Source: Thermoleophilaceae bacterium
GTDB taxonomy: Bacteria > Actinomycetota > Thermoleophilia > Solirubrobacterales > Thermoleophilaceae
Assembly: GCA_013812065.1 (NCBI GenBank)
Contig: JACCUC010000103.1
Span: 1-8,403 of the forward strand
Length of the DNA: 8,403 nucleotides
Direction of reading: 5' to 3'
The notes beneath the pieces are model-generated. The model was not told the origin of the DNA, searched no databases, and saw only the letters and a list, made by a program, of their open reading frames with translations. Of this stretch, positions 6,007-8,403 are shown piece by piece. The position numbers and the translations under genes were made by a program. Every line of letters starts with the position of its first letter. Within the stretch, counting starts at the first letter, position 1.

Positions 6007-7413
6007 ATGAGCCTCGGGATCGGCACGTCGCTCGCCTACCTGGCCGCCGCCGTGCTGTTCATCTTCGGAATTCGCATCCTGCGGTCGCCGATGACGGCGC
6101 GGGCGGGAAACCTGATCGCTGCCGTCGGCATGCTCGTGGCCTGTGTCGCCACCTTGCTCGAGTTCAAGGGCGACGTGTACACGCTGCTGCTGATCGCGGG
6201 AGTGGTAGTCGCGGGGTCGGTGGTGGGGGGGGTGATGGCGACCCGCGTGCCGATGACCTCGATGCCCCAGTTCGTGGCCGCCTTCAACGGCGTGGGTGGC
6301 GGTGCCGCGGCGCTGATCTCGTTCTCGGAGCTCTACAAGCTCAGCCAGCTCCCGCTCCCGGAGCAGAACTTCGTGATCCTGCTGTCGATCCTGTTCGGCA
6401 TCCTGATCGGCGGCGTGAGCTTCTCCGGGAGCGCAGTCGCATTCTCCAAGCTCGAGGAGATCGCGTTCGAGGGCTCGGTCACCTTCCCGATCCAGAAGGT
6501 GGTCAACGCCCTGATGTTCCTGGTGGCCGTCGCCGCGGGCGTCAACGTGCTGATCGGCGGCCCGATGCCGGTCGCGTCCGCGGCGGTGGTGCTTGGGGTC
6601 TCGCTCCTGCTCGGCGTGCTGCTCGTGATTCCCATCGGCGGCGCCGACATGCCGATCGTCATCTCACTGCTGAACGCCTTCACCGGTCTCGCCGCCGCGG
6701 CTTCGGGCTTCTCGCTCGGCAACACGGTCCTCATCATCGCCGGCGCGCTCGTCGGCGCCTCGGGCACCATCCTCACGTACCTGATGTCGGCCGCGCTCGG
6801 GCGGCCGCTGTCGAAGATCCTGTTCGGCGCGGTAGCGGCCGCGGGGCAGAAGGAGGCCGAGGCGCACGACAAGCCGGTGACCTCGGGCGACCCCGAGAAC
6901 GTCGGCTCCATGCTCGCCAACGAGGCCGACTCGGTGATCTTCATCCCTGGCTACGGGCTTGCGGTCGCCCAGGCGCAGAGCGCGATGGCCGACCTGATGC
7001 GCACGCTCGAGGGCCAGGGCAAGGACGTCAAGTTCGCCATCCATCCGGTGGCCGGACGCATGCCCGGCCACATGAACGTGCTGCTCGCCGAGGCCAGGGT
7101 GCCGGCCAGCAAGCTCGTCGACCTCGACGACATCAACGACCAGTTCGCCGAGACCGACGCGGTCATCATCGTCGGCGCCAACGACGTGGTCAATCCCACG
7201 GCGCGCGAGGACGGCGACAGCCCGATCGCGGGCATGCCGATCCTGAACGCCGACCACGCGCGTCGGGTGGTGTTCGTCAAGCGCAGCCTCAGCCCTGGCT
7301 TCGCGGGGATCGACAACCCGCTCTTCTACGACCAGGACCGCACGACGATGCTGTTCTCGGACGCCAAGGACGGACTCGAGGGCGTGACCCAGGCGGTGAA
7401 GAACCAGGGCTGA
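6007..7413 (+). CDS. pntB: NAD(P) transhydrogenase subunit beta
   Basis: Beta subunit, 468 residues. Residues 1-280 are about nine membrane segments (the rest of proton-channel domain II); after a linker at 281-300, residues 300-468 are domain III, which binds NADP(H) on the cytoplasmic side. Seen in the membrane part: SMPQFVAAFNGVGGGAAAL (85-103), where Asn94 aligns with the proton-path His91 of E. coli PntB, and SGSAVAFSKLEE (140-151). Seen in domain III: FIPGYGLAVAQAQ (312-324), HPVAGRMPGHMNVLLAEA (346-363), GANDVVNPTAR (390-400) with Asp393, and KRSLSPGFAGIDNPLF (425-440), the NADP phosphate-binding region. All main elements are intact and the length is normal. Together with the two preceding genes it encodes the complete enzyme, which in cells mainly makes NADPH from NADH at the cost of the proton gradient. 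A run of eight G (6225-6232) sits in the part encoding TM3. Confidence 0.97.
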   Translation: MSLGIGTSLAYLAAAVLFIFGIRILRSPMTARAGNLIAAVGMLVACVATLLEFKGDVYTLLLIAGVVVAGSVVGGVMATRVPMTSMPQFVAAFNGVGGGAAALISFSELYKLSQLPLPEQNFVILLSILFGILIGGVSFSGSAVAFSKLEEIAFEGSVTFPIQKVVNALMFLVAVAAGVNVLIGGPMPVASAAVVLGVSLLLGVLLVIPIGGADMPIVISLLNAFTGLAAAASGFSLGNTVLIIAGALVGASGTILTYLMSAALGRPLSKILFGAVAAAGQKEAEAHDKPVTSGDPENVGSMLANEADSVIFIPGYGLAVAQAQSAMADLMRTLEGQGKDVKFAIHPVAGRMPGHMNVLLAEARVPASKLVDLDDINDQFAETDAVIIVGANDVVNPTAREDGDSPIAGMPILNADHARRVVFVKRSLSPGFAGIDNPLFYDQDRTTMLFSDAKDGLEGVTQAVKNQG

Positions 7414-7429
7414 GGCTCGGCCGGCGCAA

Positions 7430-8377
7430 TCAGACCTCGAGCGCCGCTCGCTCGGAGTCGAGCTCGGTACGCACGCCCAGCCGGTGCAGCACGTCGTTGG
7501 CCTCCTCGAGGCTGCGGGCCGAGCGCACCGCCCGGGCGAGCCGCGCGGCGGTGTCGAGCGCGACCGAGACGTCGAAGAAGACGGTAAGGGCGCCGAGCGG
7601 CGAGATCTCGACCTCCCGCCGCCCACCGCGGATCGTCGTCGTCCCCACCTGCCCGCGAAAGGCGCGCAGGGGCTGGGCGCTTGCCTCGGTCGGCACCAGC
7701 TCGACGGCACGCTCGAGCAACGCGGCCGCCGGACCGGTGAGCCAGCGGGCCCCCGCGATCCCGCCGCCCGCGGCGATCTCGGCCACCCGCGCCAGCACCT
7801 CGTCGAACTCGAGCTCGCCGTCGCAGGCGGGGCCGAAGACGGCCCCGAGCACCGGCATCCCCCGCGCCGCGAGCTGTGCCCCACCGGCCAGGATGACCGC
7901 GTCGCAAAGCGGGCTGGCGAGGCCCGCCTCGTCGCCGTGGGCGAGCGCGTCGCCGCCGACGTCGAGGAGCACGAGCAGGTCGGCGTCAAGCCGGGCGATC
8001 GCGGCGGCGAGTGCGTCGGCCACCGCGTGCGGCCCGTCCGAGGGATCGACCAGGACGGTCTCCTCCCCGATCAGCTCGGCGACGCGCGCCTCGGCGAAGC
8101 GTACGCCGCTCTCCCGCACGCGCGTGTCCGCGCCGGCGAGCAGGGCGGCGGGCCCCACGGGCTCGACAGCACCGGCGATCTCCCCGAGCCGACGGGGGCC
8201 GGGCTGAGCGTCGATCGGCATCCGCTCCCACGTCGTCCCGCCGACCACCGGTCCAGCGCCGTGGACGCGCCGGAGCGGCTCGGCGAGCGCGAGCGCGCCG
8301 ACGACGTCCCCGCCGCCTCCGATCCCGACCACGAGCGGACGCCGCGCGGAGGCGAGCAGGGCGTCGGCGTCGAGCAC
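7430..8377 (-). CDS. DUF1152 family protein of unknown function
   Basis: 315 residues, starting at GTG 8377. It resembles the DUF1152 family (PF06626), which has no established function. Seen: a glycine-rich N-terminal loop LVVGIGGGGDVVGALALAEPL (15-35), similar in kind to a nucleotide- or phosphate-binding loop, GTTWERMPID (47-56), LLVLLDVGGDALAHGDE (134-150), SPLCDAVILAGG (155-166), GAVFGPACDGELEFDEV (178-194), and a C-terminal part (240-300) rich in beta strand then helix. There is no signal peptide and no membrane segment, so it is presumably cytoplasmic. The start has no Shine-Dalgarno sequence. An ATG at 8385 is in another frame, and the upstream promoter would lie at or beyond the window edge. 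It is not part of the transhydrogenase operon: it is on the opposite strand and ends 16 bases from the end of pntB. Confidence 0.85.
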   Translation of the reverse strand: MLDADALLASARRPLVVGIGGGGDVVGALALAEPLRRVHGAGPVVGGTTWERMPIDAQPGPRRLGEIAGAVEPVGPAALLAGADTRVRESGVRFAEARVAELIGEETVLVDPSDGPHAVADALAAAIARLDADLLVLLDVGGDALAHGDEAGLASPLCDAVILAGGAQLAARGMPVLGAVFGPACDGELEFDEVLARVAEIAAGGGIAGARWLTGPAAALLERAVELVPTEASAQPLRAFRGQVGTTTIRGGRREVEISPLGALTVFFDVSVALDTAARLARAVRSARSLEEANDVLHRLGVRTELDSERAALEV

Positions 8378-8403
8378 GGCGCCATTGTGACGGCCGCGGG
8401 GCG

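Overview
The window reads as chromosomal DNA from a very GC-rich bacterium, most probably an actinomycete-type organism (Actinomycetota). The base composition is strongly G+C biased, with almost every third codon position G or C. A GT81 glucosyl-3-phosphoglycerate synthase-type enzyme is present, and most starts lack a Shine-Dalgarno sequence. A deep branch such as Thermoleophilia or Rubrobacteria would fit, but this is an inference and not proven by the sequence. There are no mobile elements, RNA genes, CRISPR arrays or clear signs of transfer.

Layout: six genes run on the + strand with gaps of 45, 13, 14, 2 and 7 bases, so they are probably one transcription unit. They are a polytopic GT39-like glycosyltransferase (about 121-1677), an FAD-dependent amine-oxidase-fold oxidoreductase (1723-3237), a GpgS-like glycosyltransferase (3251-4360), and the three subunits of a proton-translocating NAD(P) transhydrogenase: alpha-1 (4375-5697), alpha-2 (5700-5999) and beta (6007-7413). 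A seventh gene, a DUF1152 protein, lies on the - strand (8377-7430) and meets pntB tail to tail with only 16 bases between the stop codons.

How they may work together: the transhydrogenase uses the proton gradient to make NADPH from NADH. GpgS-type enzymes make glucosyl-3-phosphoglycerate, the precursor of the compatible solute glucosylglycerate and of methylglucose lipopolysaccharides. The first two genes look like envelope sugar or lipid-linked sugar metabolism. The shared theme is therefore envelope/solute sugar chemistry plus redox supply; the functional link is inferred from spacing only.

The most notable point is an acidic, probably disordered insertion of about 64 residues (26 Asp/Glu, 2 basic) inside the NAD-binding domain of transhydrogenase alpha-1, carrying one short amphipathic hydrophobic segment in its middle. 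The transhydrogenase also shows the 'Thermus-type' arrangement of its membrane proton-path residue: His42 in alpha-2, with Asn in beta where E. coli has His91. No wholly new multi-gene system is evident; the genes are recognisable families apart from the DUF1152 protein, whose function is unknown.
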